A DNA stretch of 64,000 bases, from positions 248,001-312,000 of the forward strand of contig NZ_CP066357.1 of the NCBI RefSeq assembly GCF_023278185.1, read 5' to 3'. The DNA comes from Bradyrhizobium elkanii USDA 76 (GTDB lineage Bacteria; Pseudomonadota; Alphaproteobacteria; Rhizobiales; Xanthobacteraceae). Positions 53,307 through 62,784 of this stretch are shown in pieces; positions within the stretch are counted from its first letter, which is position 1; the number at the start of each line of letters is the position of its first letter. A program made the position numbers and the translations under genes. The notes under the pieces are model-generated. The model saw nothing but the letters and a program-made list of their open reading frames with translations, ran no database searches and was not told the origin of the DNA.

Positions 53307-54846
53307 GTCCGCCGTGAAGAACGCGGACGAGCGCTGATTTAAGCGATCTTTTGTGGCAGGACGGTTTCAGCCAACGCCCGGATGATGACGCGCAAAAGCT
53401 CTGCGAGCCATCGTAGGAGCAGGCCGAAGTTGTAGCCGGCAGCGGCGAGGACGGCGTTGATGCGGTCGCCGAGGCGTCCCTTGAGATAGTTTCGATCCAT
53501 GCGGTGCTCGGCCTTGATGTGGCCGATGACGGGCTCGACAGCCGCGCGACGCTTTATCTCGCGACGGATGGAAGCCGTGACGCGACGAACCTGACCAGAG
53601 ATCCAGACCCTGAACCGATGCGGGTGGTTGTGACCGCGGTACCCTTTGTCGACGTGGATGCGACGAGCCTCCACGCCGGTCAGCTTCTCCATGTCGGCGA
53701 TCACGGGGCCGAGCGTGTGGCCGTCGAAGGGATTGCCGTGCAGCGCTTTGGCATGGAGCACGAACTGTCCGCCCTTCGGAGACGTCACGGGGGTGGCGAT
53801 ACTGATCTTGCAGCCGAACTCGTAAGGCGCGCGGGCTTTGCCTTTGCCGATGCACTCGACCTCCGGCGCATGTAATGCATAGACCTTGGGGCCGCGCTGA
53901 TGCTGATCCTGGCTGCGCACCTGCTGCGCTAAACCGAGCAGCGGGCCGAAGCGAGCTTCCAGCACCGCATCGCCATCAATCTTGCGGCGGATGTCGCGGA
54001 TGATCCGGCCAAGCCGTGTCCGCAGGAACTTGAGCTGGCGCCGGGCGCGTTTGAACTGGTGGGCGTGGGTATAGCGGCCAGACCATGATGGCGGCGCGCT
54101 TGGCCAGGCGCAGATAGCTCTGGCGCAGCGGCACACGGTTGCGCTTGGCGAGCCCGACGAGCTTGATGATGGCCCGATGCATCAGCCGCGCGTCGGTCGG
54201 GTGCGCAACTGCCTTGGGCTGCACCGTGGTATCGACCACCACCCGCTCCAGGTCCTTAGGGCCGATGGCGCCAGTCTTGTGCGCCACCGACAGACTTTCC
54301 TGGATGAGCGCGACGAGTTGCTCCTCGCCGAGCCGCTGGCGCCAGCGTGTCATCGACGATCGATCGAACGGCAAACGGTGGCAGAAGCTCAACTCGCCAC
54401 AGAAGTATTGGTAGTAGGGATTCTCAATCCACCGGGCGCACAGCGCCTCATCTGACAGATTGTGCATGTGCTTCAGGATGAACAGGCCGGCGACAAGCCG
54501 CGTCGGCAGGCCTGGCTGCCCCGGACCGGCCTGGCACACCGAACCAAAGCGGTCATCCAGAAACTTCCAGTCGATCAGCGCCGCCAACCGCACCAGCGGG
54601 TGGCCCATGTCGAGGATTTGATCAAGCGCCGGAAGCAACAGGTCCTTCTGGCGATCGTCCCGCGGTTTGCTCATCGCCGTTCCCAATGCCGATGACCCGC
54701 GGTCAGGGAATCACGAATCGCGCGAAAGCAAAATCCCAAAACGCAAGAATGCGCGGCCCGACACCCGGCTTTCCTGCAAAATCGAATACTTTATCGAGAC
54801 AACTTCTGCCTATCTCTCAGGCCGATCTGCATTCTTCACGAACGAC
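53307..54846 (-). mobile_element. IS5-type element, copy B (1540 bp)
   Basis: Ends as in copy A (GTCGTTCGTGAAGAA / GTCCGCCGTGAAGAA), 6-bp target repeat CCACTA at 53301-53306 and 54847-54852. Full length but transposase frameshifted. Confidence 0.92.
53339..54674 (-). pseudogene. IS5-type transposase, single frameshift
   Basis: From ATG 54674 (MSKPRDDRQKDLLLPALDQI) the frame is good to LAKRAAIMV at about 54085; then one extra base (gtctggccgc) puts the rest (GRYTHAHQFKRARRQLKFLR to ALAETVLPQKIA) in another frame. Catalytic parts: D in VVVDTTVQPKA, D in HVDKGYRGHNH, E in EPVIGHIKAEHRM. Removing one base would restore an apparently active protein. Confidence 0.9.
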
Positions 54847-55240
54847 CCACTAAGGCCCTCCACTTGCGACGCTGACCCACAGTGGCAGGTAAACTCCTTA
54901 ATCCACCCTCTCGGATGATGATCTGCCGCTCATCGCGCCCGATGAGGACCGAACGACAACACTAACGCCCGATATTGATGCGGCATGTGACCATTGGCCT
55001 ATTGACGCGCGCCGAATCGGTTCCTCGAATTCCGGAACCTGCGCGGCGTAACGCTCCCAGCGATCTTAGAACACTGATCCCAGAAGCGTCCGATTGTGAG
55101 ACTTTTCCAGCCACGCAGGCAGTCCCCCTCTTTATCAGGGCTCTTCCAATCGTGGTGACGTGATAAGCCTTGCCCCCATCAGGCCGCGTCAGCAACTGCT
55201 AATGAGGCTGGGGGCCGGCCTTAGAACAAAGGCAAGTTCG

Positions 55241-56923
55241 TCATTTTGGTTTCGCTTTGACGTTGGTCCACAGCAGACCCTCGCACCATATGTGTTCGAC
55301 GCGTCCCCACTGGCACGCCGCTGCGGTATCCGGAAAAAACCCCCTTCCATGGAGGTTGGCGCTTGTATTGCAAAGCAGCGGGATGCCCGTGAGCCTTTCA
55401 TATTCGACGAGAAGCTCAGCCACTGCATGCTGAGAGGTTCTGGGAATCGTCTGCAATCGCGCAGACCCGTCGAGGTGAACAACAGCAGGAATTTTGTTAC
55501 GCCAATCAACCCGCGTCTCGTGATCGAAAAGCATGTAAGGGTCGGGCGTTCCAGGACTGAAAATGTCCGGCGCACGGTCCTCCAAACATATAGGAGCCAC
55601 CGGCCGGAAGTGTTCTCGAAGCTTGAGGTCGTTGAGATAGTCCTTCATTCCCGCCGAGGTCGCCGCTGCGAGAATGCTTCTGCCACCCAACGCCCGTGGT
55701 CCCAACTCGGCACGTCCGGCAAGGAAGACCACGGGCTTGTCAGCCGCGAGAATGATTGCCAATTCGCGCAAGCTGCACGGCGCCGCTTTCCACCCGCGCG
55801 GCACATCACCCCGTTTCAGCGCGGGGCCGCTGTAGACGGACCACTCCAACGGTCCGAAGAAGCCATTGTGCGCTGCCAACGCGGAACAAGCGGCGCCGAC
55901 TGCTGAGCCACTGTCATTGGGAAACGGGGGCACCCAGACGGCCTTGAACAAGCCTGTTGCACGCAGTGCACTGTTCCACTTGATGTTCAGACCACAACCG
56001 CCGACTATGCACAAATTCCGTGGTCCCGCAACGAACGAATGCCGCTGCAGAGCATTCTCGATTTCTCGCACGAGCAGACGCTCGACGAAGCAATGAAACG
56101 ATGCAAGCACATCTTCTGGTGGTTTGGCTTTGAACCGCAACGCGCTGGCCTCGAAGAAATCATGCACAGCGGAAATCGCCGATTCCATACCGTTGACATC
56201 CACACAGTGAGCAAGCTCCGCATGGTCGCCAAAGCGCTTCTCGTATTCCTCCCGAAACACCTCCACAATGTCTTTGTCCGCCGACCCAAGCGCAATGTAG
56301 GCCATTATCTTGCCCGCAATTGCCCGGTCGCCCCAACCACCGCGATTTGCCCTCATATACGGCCCAAAGTGCTGGCTCGCCGCAGGATAGGCATGCCCAA
56401 TCATCGGGAATAGGTATTCGAGGAACTGGGCTCCGCCGCGCTCAATATGATAGAGCCGTGGAAACATGGCGCCGTCCCAAACCAGACAGAATGCCGGTTC
56501 GCCTGTTTTGGCAAAGGGGCTGGTGCAGTATGCGGAGGCCATATGTCCCGTGACATGCGGATAGCTCTTGTAAGGGAAGGCCCTGCCGTCAAGCATCAGG
56601 CCAAAGGCGTCGCACGAGGTGAGGGGGTGGTCAGCATGGCGTTCGAGATATGGCGCCCCTTTGAGCGTGATGGGCGCCGTACCGCTGATGATCTCCAACC
56701 GCGACTCTTCTCGCCCGATCCAGCCGTCGACGACGAACTCATCGACGTCTCGCGCATCGAGGCCATACTCCGCCAGAGCAACGACAATTGCATCGAGGTT
56801 ATCGATTTTTTGATACCGAGGATTATTGCCCCGTTTTTCCTCTTCAACGCAAAAGACAAGCCGTCCATCCTCGACTAGAGCGACTGCCCCGTCATGAGTC
56901 AGCTTTATACCGCAGATGCGCAT
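55241..56923 (-). CDS. O-carbamoyltransferase (NodU/CmcH family)
   Basis: 560 residues, full family length. The N-terminal Kae1-like ATPase-fold domain begins ICGIKLTHDGAVALVEDGRL; it contains HVTGHMASAYCTSPF (metal-binding His) and GGCGLNIKWNSAL. The C-terminal domain has ELGPRALGGRSILA and PLLCNTSANLHGRGF. The enzyme moves a carbamoyl group from carbamoyl phosphate to a hydroxyl, as in Nod factors, cephamycin or novobiocin-type antibiotics. No nod genes are seen here. Its nearest biosynthetic neighbours are the S66/AsnRS-like genes on the other side of an IS630, so a secondary metabolite is as likely a substrate. Confidence 0.92.
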   Translation of the reverse strand: MRICGIKLTHDGAVALVEDGRLVFCVEEEKRGNNPRYQKIDNLDAIVVALAEYGLDARDVDEFVVDGWIGREESRLEIISGTAPITLKGAPYLERHADHPLTSCDAFGLMLDGRAFPYKSYPHVTGHMASAYCTSPFAKTGEPAFCLVWDGAMFPRLYHIERGGAQFLEYLFPMIGHAYPAASQHFGPYMRANRGGWGDRAIAGKIMAYIALGSADKDIVEVFREEYEKRFGDHAELAHCVDVNGMESAISAVHDFFEASALRFKAKPPEDVLASFHCFVERLLVREIENALQRHSFVAGPRNLCIVGGCGLNIKWNSALRATGLFKAVWVPPFPNDSGSAVGAACSALAAHNGFFGPLEWSVYSGPALKRGDVPRGWKAAPCSLRELAIILAADKPVVFLAGRAELGPRALGGRSILAAATSAGMKDYLNDLKLREHFRPVAPICLEDRAPDIFSPGTPDPYMLFDHETRVDWRNKIPAVVHLDGSARLQTIPRTSQHAVAELLVEYERLTGIPLLCNTSANLHGRGFFPDTAAACQWGRVEHIWCEGLLWTNVKAKPK

Positions 56924-56991
56924 GATCCCACCAAATTGTTTGACCTCGAAGGGTCAGCTTCGAACGAGGAACTCTCGCCGGCAAGTCCCTA

Positions 56992-58145
56992 GTGTTCTGT
57001 CACTGACATTTGAATCCCAGCTTGTCGCGAACATGATTCACTCGCGGCATGGGAAACGACTTGATTGGACTTGATCGCAAGGCTCGCAGGGAACTGGAGC
57101 AACTGCTCACCGATGGGAACACGGCTCAGAAAATCGCCAAGCGAGCGAGGATCGTGCTGATGACGGCGGACGGTCATGGCGTCGTGGCGATGATGCGTGA
57201 GGTCGGGGTTTCGAAAACCACCGTCTGGCGTTGGCAGGACTACTTTGCCGAGGCCGGTGTCGATGGTCTGATCAAAGGCCGCTCCAAGCCGCCTGGCCGA
57301 AAGCCGCTCAGCGCTGCCATGAAGCTCAAGGTCGTCGAGAAGACCGTGAAGGAACGTCCCGCCAATGCCACGCACTGGAGCGTGCGATCGATGGCGGAAG
57401 AAATGGGCATCAGCCACACGAGCGTGCAGCGCATCTGGGCCGAGCACGGCCTCAAGCCGCATCTCGTGCGCAGCTTCAAGATCTCCAACGATCCCGACTT
57501 CGTCGCGAAGGTCGAGGATATCGTCGGCCTTTACGTCGATCCGCCGGAGAAGGCCCTGGTGCTCTCCGTCGATGAGAAGAGCCAAATCCAGGCACTCGAC
57601 CGCACGCAGCCGGGTTTGCCCTTGAAAAAGGGCCGTGCCGGCACGATGACCCATGATTACAAGCGCAACGGCACCACAACACTCTTCGCCGCGCTCGATG
57701 TGGCGGCCGGTACCGTCATCGGCGAATGTCTGGCACGCCATCGGGCAGACGAGTTCCTGTCGTTCCTGAAAACAATCGACCGCGAGACGCCTGCACATCT
57801 CGATCTGCATCTGATCCTCGACAACTACGCCACCCACAAGACGCCGGCCGTGAAGCGCTGGTTGGCGCGACACAAACGCTTCACGCTGCACTTCACGCCG
57901 ACATCCAGTTCCTGGCTCAACCTCGTCGAGCGGCTGTTCGCCGAAATCACTCGCCAGCGTATCCGGCGAGGAACCTTCAACGACGTCACCGAACTCAAAA
58001 CCGCGATTGACGAGTGGATCGAGCATCGAAACCAAAACCCAAAGCCATTCAAATGGACCGCCAGCGCCAAGTCCATCCTCGCAAAGCACCGCCGAGCCAA
58101 AAACGCGCTCGCCATAGCGGGATGCAAATGAATGAGTCAGAACAC
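56992..58145 (+). mobile_element. IS630-family element C
   Basis: Ends GTGTTCTGTCACTGACATTTG and, in complement, GTGTTCTGACTCATTCATTTG (first 20 bases of each considered); TA at 56990-56991 and 58146-58147. It has no winged-helix gene, unlike elements A and B. It sits in the gap between carbamoyltransferase and peptidase genes. Confidence 0.92.
57049..58131 (+). CDS. IS630-family transposase
   Basis: 360 residues. HTH (AQKIAKRARIVLMTADGHGV, MREVGVSKTTVWRWQDYFAE), D in VLSVDEKSQIQALDRTQ, D in LILDNYATHKTPAVKRWL and E in SWLNLVERLFAEITRQ. Intact; the stop lies just before the right end. Confidence 0.95.
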   Translation: MGNDLIGLDRKARRELEQLLTDGNTAQKIAKRARIVLMTADGHGVVAMMREVGVSKTTVWRWQDYFAEAGVDGLIKGRSKPPGRKPLSAAMKLKVVEKTVKERPANATHWSVRSMAEEMGISHTSVQRIWAEHGLKPHLVRSFKISNDPDFVAKVEDIVGLYVDPPEKALVLSVDEKSQIQALDRTQPGLPLKKGRAGTMTHDYKRNGTTTLFAALDVAAGTVIGECLARHRADEFLSFLKTIDRETPAHLDLHLILDNYATHKTPAVKRWLARHKRFTLHFTPTSSSWLNLVERLFAEITRQRIRRGTFNDVTELKTAIDEWIEHRNQNPKPFKWTASAKSILAKHRRAKNALAIAGCK

Positions 58146-58883
58146 TAGCATCTGCCGACAATTCGGTGTCGATGGAGCACGCATTCCGCATAGCGAAGAT
58201 CACCGCGTCAGCGGCGCGACCGAATAAGGAAGCACAAACACCGATGCGAAGAATTGCGGCGACCTGCACACGACCGGGAGCGCATTATGAACATTCCTTC
58301 GGGGAACGGCAGCCGGAGCCTGTCGTAGTCGGCCGCACTCAAGCGGCGAAATCGTCGGCCCGCGATATACAGGTTGACAACTTGAATTCGATCCATGTTG
58401 AAGCTCACGAATTTTCGCCCAACCTAGCGGGCACGACCAGACCTTAGACGATGCGGAACTCTGAGGGGCGAAACAGCAGCCTCCGGTTCGCGGTCCGGAC
58501 GATCGAATCACGAACAAGGCCGTTTCGTTTCGCCCTGATTGGTGGGGTGACAGTCACAGCAATGCTGTCGACAGCCTAATTGTCCAGAAACTTACCTCCG
58601 ATCGCCTGTCGCCGTCGAGTGCCGGAGGTCCTAGCCTCCTAGCTTTGGCAGGCTCCCTGATTTGAGAGTTGCTGTGGACCTACGCTTAAATCTATTCCTA
58701 CATGCGGCCGACATGAACTCCGAGGCGCCCTCGATTCGGTCGAGGTACTAGCCGATTCTTGGGTGCCGCTTTTGCAGACCAAGAGCTGCGGCGGCGCCAT
58801 CGCGAACTCTGGAAGTGCTCCAGCACGCCAGCTAAAACGACGATTGCGCAATCGACTAAGGTGATAAACGGAAGTGATCGCCG
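58146..58883. other. Intergenic stretch before the S66 peptidase gene
   Basis: No convincing gene. A 66-codon minus-strand frame (58208-58408) starts with a protein-like piece (VVNLYIAGRRFRRLSAADYD) but lacks a recognisable family or ribosome site. The promoter of the peptidase operon should lie in the last 200 bases, which I could not define. Confidence 0.4.
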
Positions 58884-59879
58884 ATGAGCGCATCCCATGC
58901 AACGTATCCGCCCCGCCTTGTTCAAGGCGCGCATTTACGCGTTGTAGCGCCGTCACGCAGTCTGAGCTTTATCACTCCGAGCGTCAGAGACAGGGCGACG
59001 CAATTCCTAAAATCACACGGAATGCACGTCAGTTTTGGACGGCACGCGGCCGAAATGGATAGCTTTCAGTCAACATCGGTCGCCGCTCGAGTCAGCGACC
59101 TTCATGAAGCGTTTCTTGATGACTCTGTAACGGTTATCCTGAGCGCCATTGGCGGATACAATAGCAATCAACTCCTACGCCATATCAATTTCACATTAAT
59201 CGAAAGACATCCAAAGATCATATGCGGATTTTCCGACACAACGACTCTTACGAATTCAATTCTCGCGCAAGCAGGCCTAGTGACGTATTCCGGACCGCAC
59301 TTCTCAACGTGGGGCATGAAATACGGACTTGAGTTTAGCGCAGAGAATTTCCTGACGTGCTGCATGGGGAGTGAGCCGTTTGAGCTGCTCGCCTCTCCCG
59401 AATGGAGCGACGACGACTGGTACATTGATCAGGAGAATCGGAAATGGCTACCGAATGAAGGCTACTGGGTTCTTAATCCGGGTGTTGCCCATGGACGGCT
59501 CGTGGGCGGGCACTGTCGTTCACTGAACGCACTGCAGGGGAGCGACTATTGGCCAAGTCTTCTCGGCAGCATCGTTTGCCTTGAAGAAACTGCCGACATC
59601 ACCCCGCGACATTTCGACAGGCAACTCCAATCCCTGATCTTGCAGCCGGATTTTGAAGGCGTCCGAGGAGTACTGATCGGCAGGTTTCAAGCGGCAAGCG
59701 GAATGTCAAGATCCATTCTAAAGCGCATCGTGGCGAATAAAGCCGAGCTCAAAGGCATTCCGGTTGTGGCCAATCTGGGTTTCGGCCACACAAGCCCAAT
59801 TGTGACACTTCCGATTGGAGGAGAAGCCAGGATCATTGCAGAAGACGATACACCACGAATCTGGATCGACAAACATTAG
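58884..59879 (+). CDS. S66 peptidase, LD-carboxypeptidase / MccF type
   Basis: 331 residues. The S66 catalytic triad is visible: nucleophilic Ser in ICGFSDTTTLTNSI, Glu in IVCLEETADITPRHF and His in NLGFGHTSPIVTLPIGG. The start of the fold is LRVVAPSRSLSFITP. S66 includes cell-wall LD-carboxypeptidases and MccF, which cleaves the amide of microcin C-type aminoacyl nucleotides to give self-immunity. The Trp/Tyr-rich middle loop (NRKWLPNEGYWVLNPG) recalls the nucleotide-stacking loop of MccF-like members. It is followed after 17 bases by an aminoacyl-tRNA-synthetase-like gene, which favours the MccF interpretation. Confidence 0.88.
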   Translation: MSASHATYPPRLVQGAHLRVVAPSRSLSFITPSVRDRATQFLKSHGMHVSFGRHAAEMDSFQSTSVAARVSDLHEAFLDDSVTVILSAIGGYNSNQLLRHINFTLIERHPKIICGFSDTTTLTNSILAQAGLVTYSGPHFSTWGMKYGLEFSAENFLTCCMGSEPFELLASPEWSDDDWYIDQENRKWLPNEGYWVLNPGVAHGRLVGGHCRSLNALQGSDYWPSLLGSIVCLEETADITPRHFDRQLQSLILQPDFEGVRGVLIGRFQAASGMSRSILKRIVANKAELKGIPVVANLGFGHTSPIVTLPIGGEARIIAEDDTPRIWIDKH

Positions 59880-59896
59880 CGAGAAGGAGAGGCGAG

Positions 59897-61015
59897 ATGT
59901 TCGATAGCCACTTCGAAGCCGCCATTCTGCGGGATGATGCATCGTATCGTCTTCAGGAGCGGTCGCTCTTCTCGATGCCCGTGTACAATCCCTCAACTCA
60001 CTATATTGATCTGACGCGCAACAAATACTTCCACGCTCTGCTCACCCTTCGCCATTACGTTCGCGCCGTGTCTGACTACTACTTCTCGGTCATGCACGAA
60101 GGGCGAAACATAGATTTGTTTATGCTAACACCCAGCATATCGTCGCCAATGGGGGCCGGCTCAGACTCGGAGGCAATTGCTATCAAGTTTGGCGAACTCG
60201 ATTCATATCTTGTCGATTCCTCTCAGTTCGGGTTCGAACCGCTCCTCTTGAACGGCATGCCGATGGTCTATTGCTACCTCCCATCTATGAGAGGGGAAGA
60301 TGCCGATAGTAGGCACCTAAACCAATTCTTCCACTGTGAGGCCGAGATCCGCGGGAGCATTGGTCAATTGTTCCCGCTGATAGAAGGCTACATAAAGGCA
60401 CTATGTCGTGCATTGAGTTTGATGAACAACATCGTCGAGAAGATTAGTACGAATCCGAAACAGACCAGGAATGCTATCAACTCCATCACTGCGGCGGCGG
60501 CATTTCCTCGCGTTTCCTTCGATCAGGCGTGCGAACTTCTCCGCGAGCACGGAGGAAAGGGAATTACTGAACTGGCCACGCATCGCCGAACAATTACAGC
60601 CGAAGGTGAGATGCGGCTAGCCGATCTCTTGAAGCTAGATACTCCTTTCTGGATAACCAACTATGATCGAGACCAAGTACCGTTTTATCTAAAGCCCGAT
60701 CGCCGGCACCCGGAAAAAGCGATCAACGCAGACCTTATCTTCCCGCCCCTCGATGGTGGATGTTTTGGTGGTGAGATTGTGGGATGTGGCGAGCGCCAGG
60801 ACGCCGCGGACGAGTTGATCGAATCGCTCGCGAGGCAAGGCATATGTCCTAGACCATATGAATGGTACATCGAACTAAGACGGCAGCCAAACTACTCTAC
60901 TACGTCCGGCTTTGGCTTAGGGATAGAGAGATTTCTAGCCTGGGCCCTCTGCCGGACGAACATTCGGGATGTGATTGCCTACCCAAGACTGAAGAATATT
61001 ATGACGTACCCCTAG
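59897..61015 (+). CDS. Asparaginyl-tRNA-synthetase-like enzyme without anticodon-binding domain
   Basis: 372 residues, only the class II catalytic core. Motif 2 region: RHLNQFFHCEAEI (compare RHLAEFWMIEPE in AsnRS); motif 3: GFGLGIERFLAWALCRTNIR followed by DVIAYPR (compare GFGLGFERLVMYVTG…NIRDVIPFPR). The N-terminal OB-fold that reads the anticodon is missing, so tRNA charging is unlikely. Such free-standing cores activate amino acids or carboxylates as adenylates, as in asparagine synthetase A-type enzymes and AgnA of the agrocin 84 cluster. Ribosome site GAGAAGGAGAGG just upstream. Co-transcribed with the S66 peptidase. Confidence 0.87.
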   Translation: MFDSHFEAAILRDDASYRLQERSLFSMPVYNPSTHYIDLTRNKYFHALLTLRHYVRAVSDYYFSVMHEGRNIDLFMLTPSISSPMGAGSDSEAIAIKFGELDSYLVDSSQFGFEPLLLNGMPMVYCYLPSMRGEDADSRHLNQFFHCEAEIRGSIGQLFPLIEGYIKALCRALSLMNNIVEKISTNPKQTRNAINSITAAAAFPRVSFDQACELLREHGGKGITELATHRRTITAEGEMRLADLLKLDTPFWITNYDRDQVPFYLKPDRRHPEKAINADLIFPPLDGGCFGGEIVGCGERQDAADELIESLARQGICPRPYEWYIELRRQPNYSTTSGFGLGIERFLAWALCRTNIRDVIAYPRLKNIMTYP

Positions 61016-61249
61016 GAGATCACCAGTTACGCGCGCGCGACTGTTGCGCGTCTGGTGTCAGCGGCCCGAAGCGATCATCCAGAAAATTGACAAGAGTCGC
61101 GACGGAGCCGCGTCTCGGCCAGGCCGCCCTAAGAGCTTAAACTCGTCGCCCCTCGACAACTGGCCAGCTTTGAGGGCGCAGCCGTGATCGCAAATTAGCC
61201 GTTGACTGTTGGAAACAGCCAAAATCAGGAATGTCATGCGTTATAGGTG

Positions 61250-61888
61250 ATGAACTTGTCGAAAGCGTCGGATATCCAGGCAATCATATTTGATCTTTCA
61301 GAGGTTCTCTTGCACGGCCTGCTCGGACTTCATGAGCGGCTCGGCAGGAGTGTCGGCGTGTCTTCGAGCAGGCTCGAATTGCAGATTCCTGAACTTAAAG
61401 CCCTTTTCGAAGGACGCATCAGCGAGCAAGACTATTGGTCGGCGCTAATTGATAAGCACTGCTGGACCATAAGCTCAGAGGAGCTTCACAACCTCGTACG
61501 TGAGGGTTTTCGGGAAATCCCCGGCACACGATCGATAATTCATGAGCTTCGACGATCCGGCTATCGGATAGGCTTGCTATCCGTTCATGCCCGGGAATGG
61601 ATCAGCTATTGCGAAGAGAAATTCTCATTTCGAGAGCTGTTTGACGAGATCAGCTACTCGTTCGAAACTGACACATGCAAGCCCGCCCCCCAGTCTTTTG
61701 TCATGATCCTTGAACGGCTGAGATGTCGGCCTCAGGAGGCTCTTTTCATTGACGATATGCCGGCAAATCTCGATGCAGCCTCTATGATTGGAATGCACAC
61801 CCTTCAATTTTTTTCAGCTGCGCGGCTGCGGCGTGACCTGCACTTATTCGGGATAGCGCTCCCGTCCGCGAGAACTCGCCATGACTAA
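61250..61888 (+). CDS. HAD-superfamily phosphatase-like protein
   Basis: About 212 residues, subfamily IA-like. Motif I is IIFDLSEVLLHG (nucleophile Asp; the second Asp is replaced by Ser, as Gly/Asn replaces it in YihX-type members), motif II GLLSVHARE, motif III Lys in TCKPAPQS and motif IV LFIDDMPANL. It may dephosphorylate a sugar or nucleotide intermediate. Starts GTG-ATG at 61247/61250. It overlaps the methyltransferase gene by eight bases. The 61016-61246 gap has no gene. Confidence 0.85.
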   Translation: MNLSKASDIQAIIFDLSEVLLHGLLGLHERLGRSVGVSSSRLELQIPELKALFEGRISEQDYWSALIDKHCWTISSEELHNLVREGFREIPGTRSIIHELRRSGYRIGLLSVHAREWISYCEEKFSFRELFDEISYSFETDTCKPAPQSFVMILERLRCRPQEALFIDDMPANLDAASMIGMHTLQFFSAARLRRDLHLFGIALPSARTRHD

Positions 61889-62669
61889 ACTCGATGACAT
61901 CAGACATCTCGTTGAGCAGGAGAATTTATTCTGGAGTGCTCAGTTTCAAAAGGAGGCTGCAAGGGATAAAAAGAACCCAGTCAACTTCTCATCAGATTGG
62001 TGGCGGCTCTATTATAGGGAGATAACAGACCACATAGGGCACATTCTCAAACTTCGATCCGATCCCTATGTCTTGGAGGCGGGAAGTGGATCTGGAAAAG
62101 CGTCTCTACTGTTATCATCGAATATGAGGCGAGTGTTGCTAGATATATCGCCGAGCGCTCTGCGATTCGCAAAATATCTCGCCGAGCGGTTTGGATGCCA
62201 AAATGTTGATTTCATTCAAGGCGACTTATTCAAGCTCCCTTTTGAGGAGCGGTCATTCGACCTCACATGGAATATTGGTGTACTAGAGCACTATCACCCT
62301 GAAGCAGCCCTGCAGATCTTGAAGGAAATGTCCCGAGTTACAGTTGATGGTGGCTATCTCGCCGTCGGAGTGCCGAACTTCGGAGCCTTTGCGATCCAAA
62401 AAGCTCGTACGCTGCGATCTCCTATTCTGCACTTCGTTCCTGGCTATCGATTGGGCACCGAGAGACCCTATACGCCGCCGCAACTAATCGAGCTTATTGA
62501 AGGGGCATGTCATCTTGAGGGACGCTCCGTTAAGAGCACAGAGATTGTCAATTTTGGAAATCCGCTGCCGATGGGATCACCTGCTTGGCTGCTGAGATCG
62601 CTCGGACCTGCGGCGGAGCGGCGATGGCCCCATCGGAAGTTTCTCATCGTAGCCATTTCGAGACTATAG
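61881..62669 (+). CDS. Class I SAM-dependent methyltransferase
   Basis: 262 residues. SAM-binding motif I VLEAGSGSGKASLLL, motif II LLDISPSALRFAKYLAERFG, and the acidic DLFKLPFEERSFDLTW followed by NIGVLEHYHPEAALQIL, typical of methyltransferase 11/25-type small-molecule enzymes. Start at ATG 61881 inside the HAD gene. Target unknown; in this neighbourhood a nucleoside, sugar or amino-acid moiety is plausible. Last gene of the candidate antibiotic cluster; 62670-62784 holds no gene. Confidence 0.88.
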   Translation: MTKLDDIRHLVEQENLFWSAQFQKEAARDKKNPVNFSSDWWRLYYREITDHIGHILKLRSDPYVLEAGSGSGKASLLLSSNMRRVLLDISPSALRFAKYLAERFGCQNVDFIQGDLFKLPFEERSFDLTWNIGVLEHYHPEAALQILKEMSRVTVDGGYLAVGVPNFGAFAIQKARTLRSPILHFVPGYRLGTERPYTPPQLIELIEGACHLEGRSVKSTEIVNFGNPLPMGSPAWLLRSLGPAAERRWPHRKFLIVAISRL

Positions 62670-62784
62670 ATGCCAGGCCAAGGCTCAGGACCTTGCCAGA
62701 CATGGTGATGTGAGGCTGACCTGCCACTGAGTATTTCCTCCAGAAGGAGTTAGAGTCCGCCCCGAAGTGTAGCGAGACCGAACT

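Larger units (their letters stand above)
53109..54918 (+). pseudogene. Unknown small gene split by an IS5-type element
   Basis: Starts MDTSRFRSDQDMTVLTTEHP and runs to 53306; the IS5-type copy B (53307-54846) and one 6-bp repeat follow; the frame resumes at 54853. Removing the insert joins LLYSPL to RPSTCDADPQWQVNSLIHPL and TGA at 54916, giving about 88 residues. Function unknown. 54919-55240 holds no further gene. Confidence 0.65.

Noticed and set aside
55241..56923. Carbamoyltransferase as proof of a Nod-factor locus
   Set aside because: No nodABC, nodS or nod box was seen in the window; the family also acts on many antibiotics.
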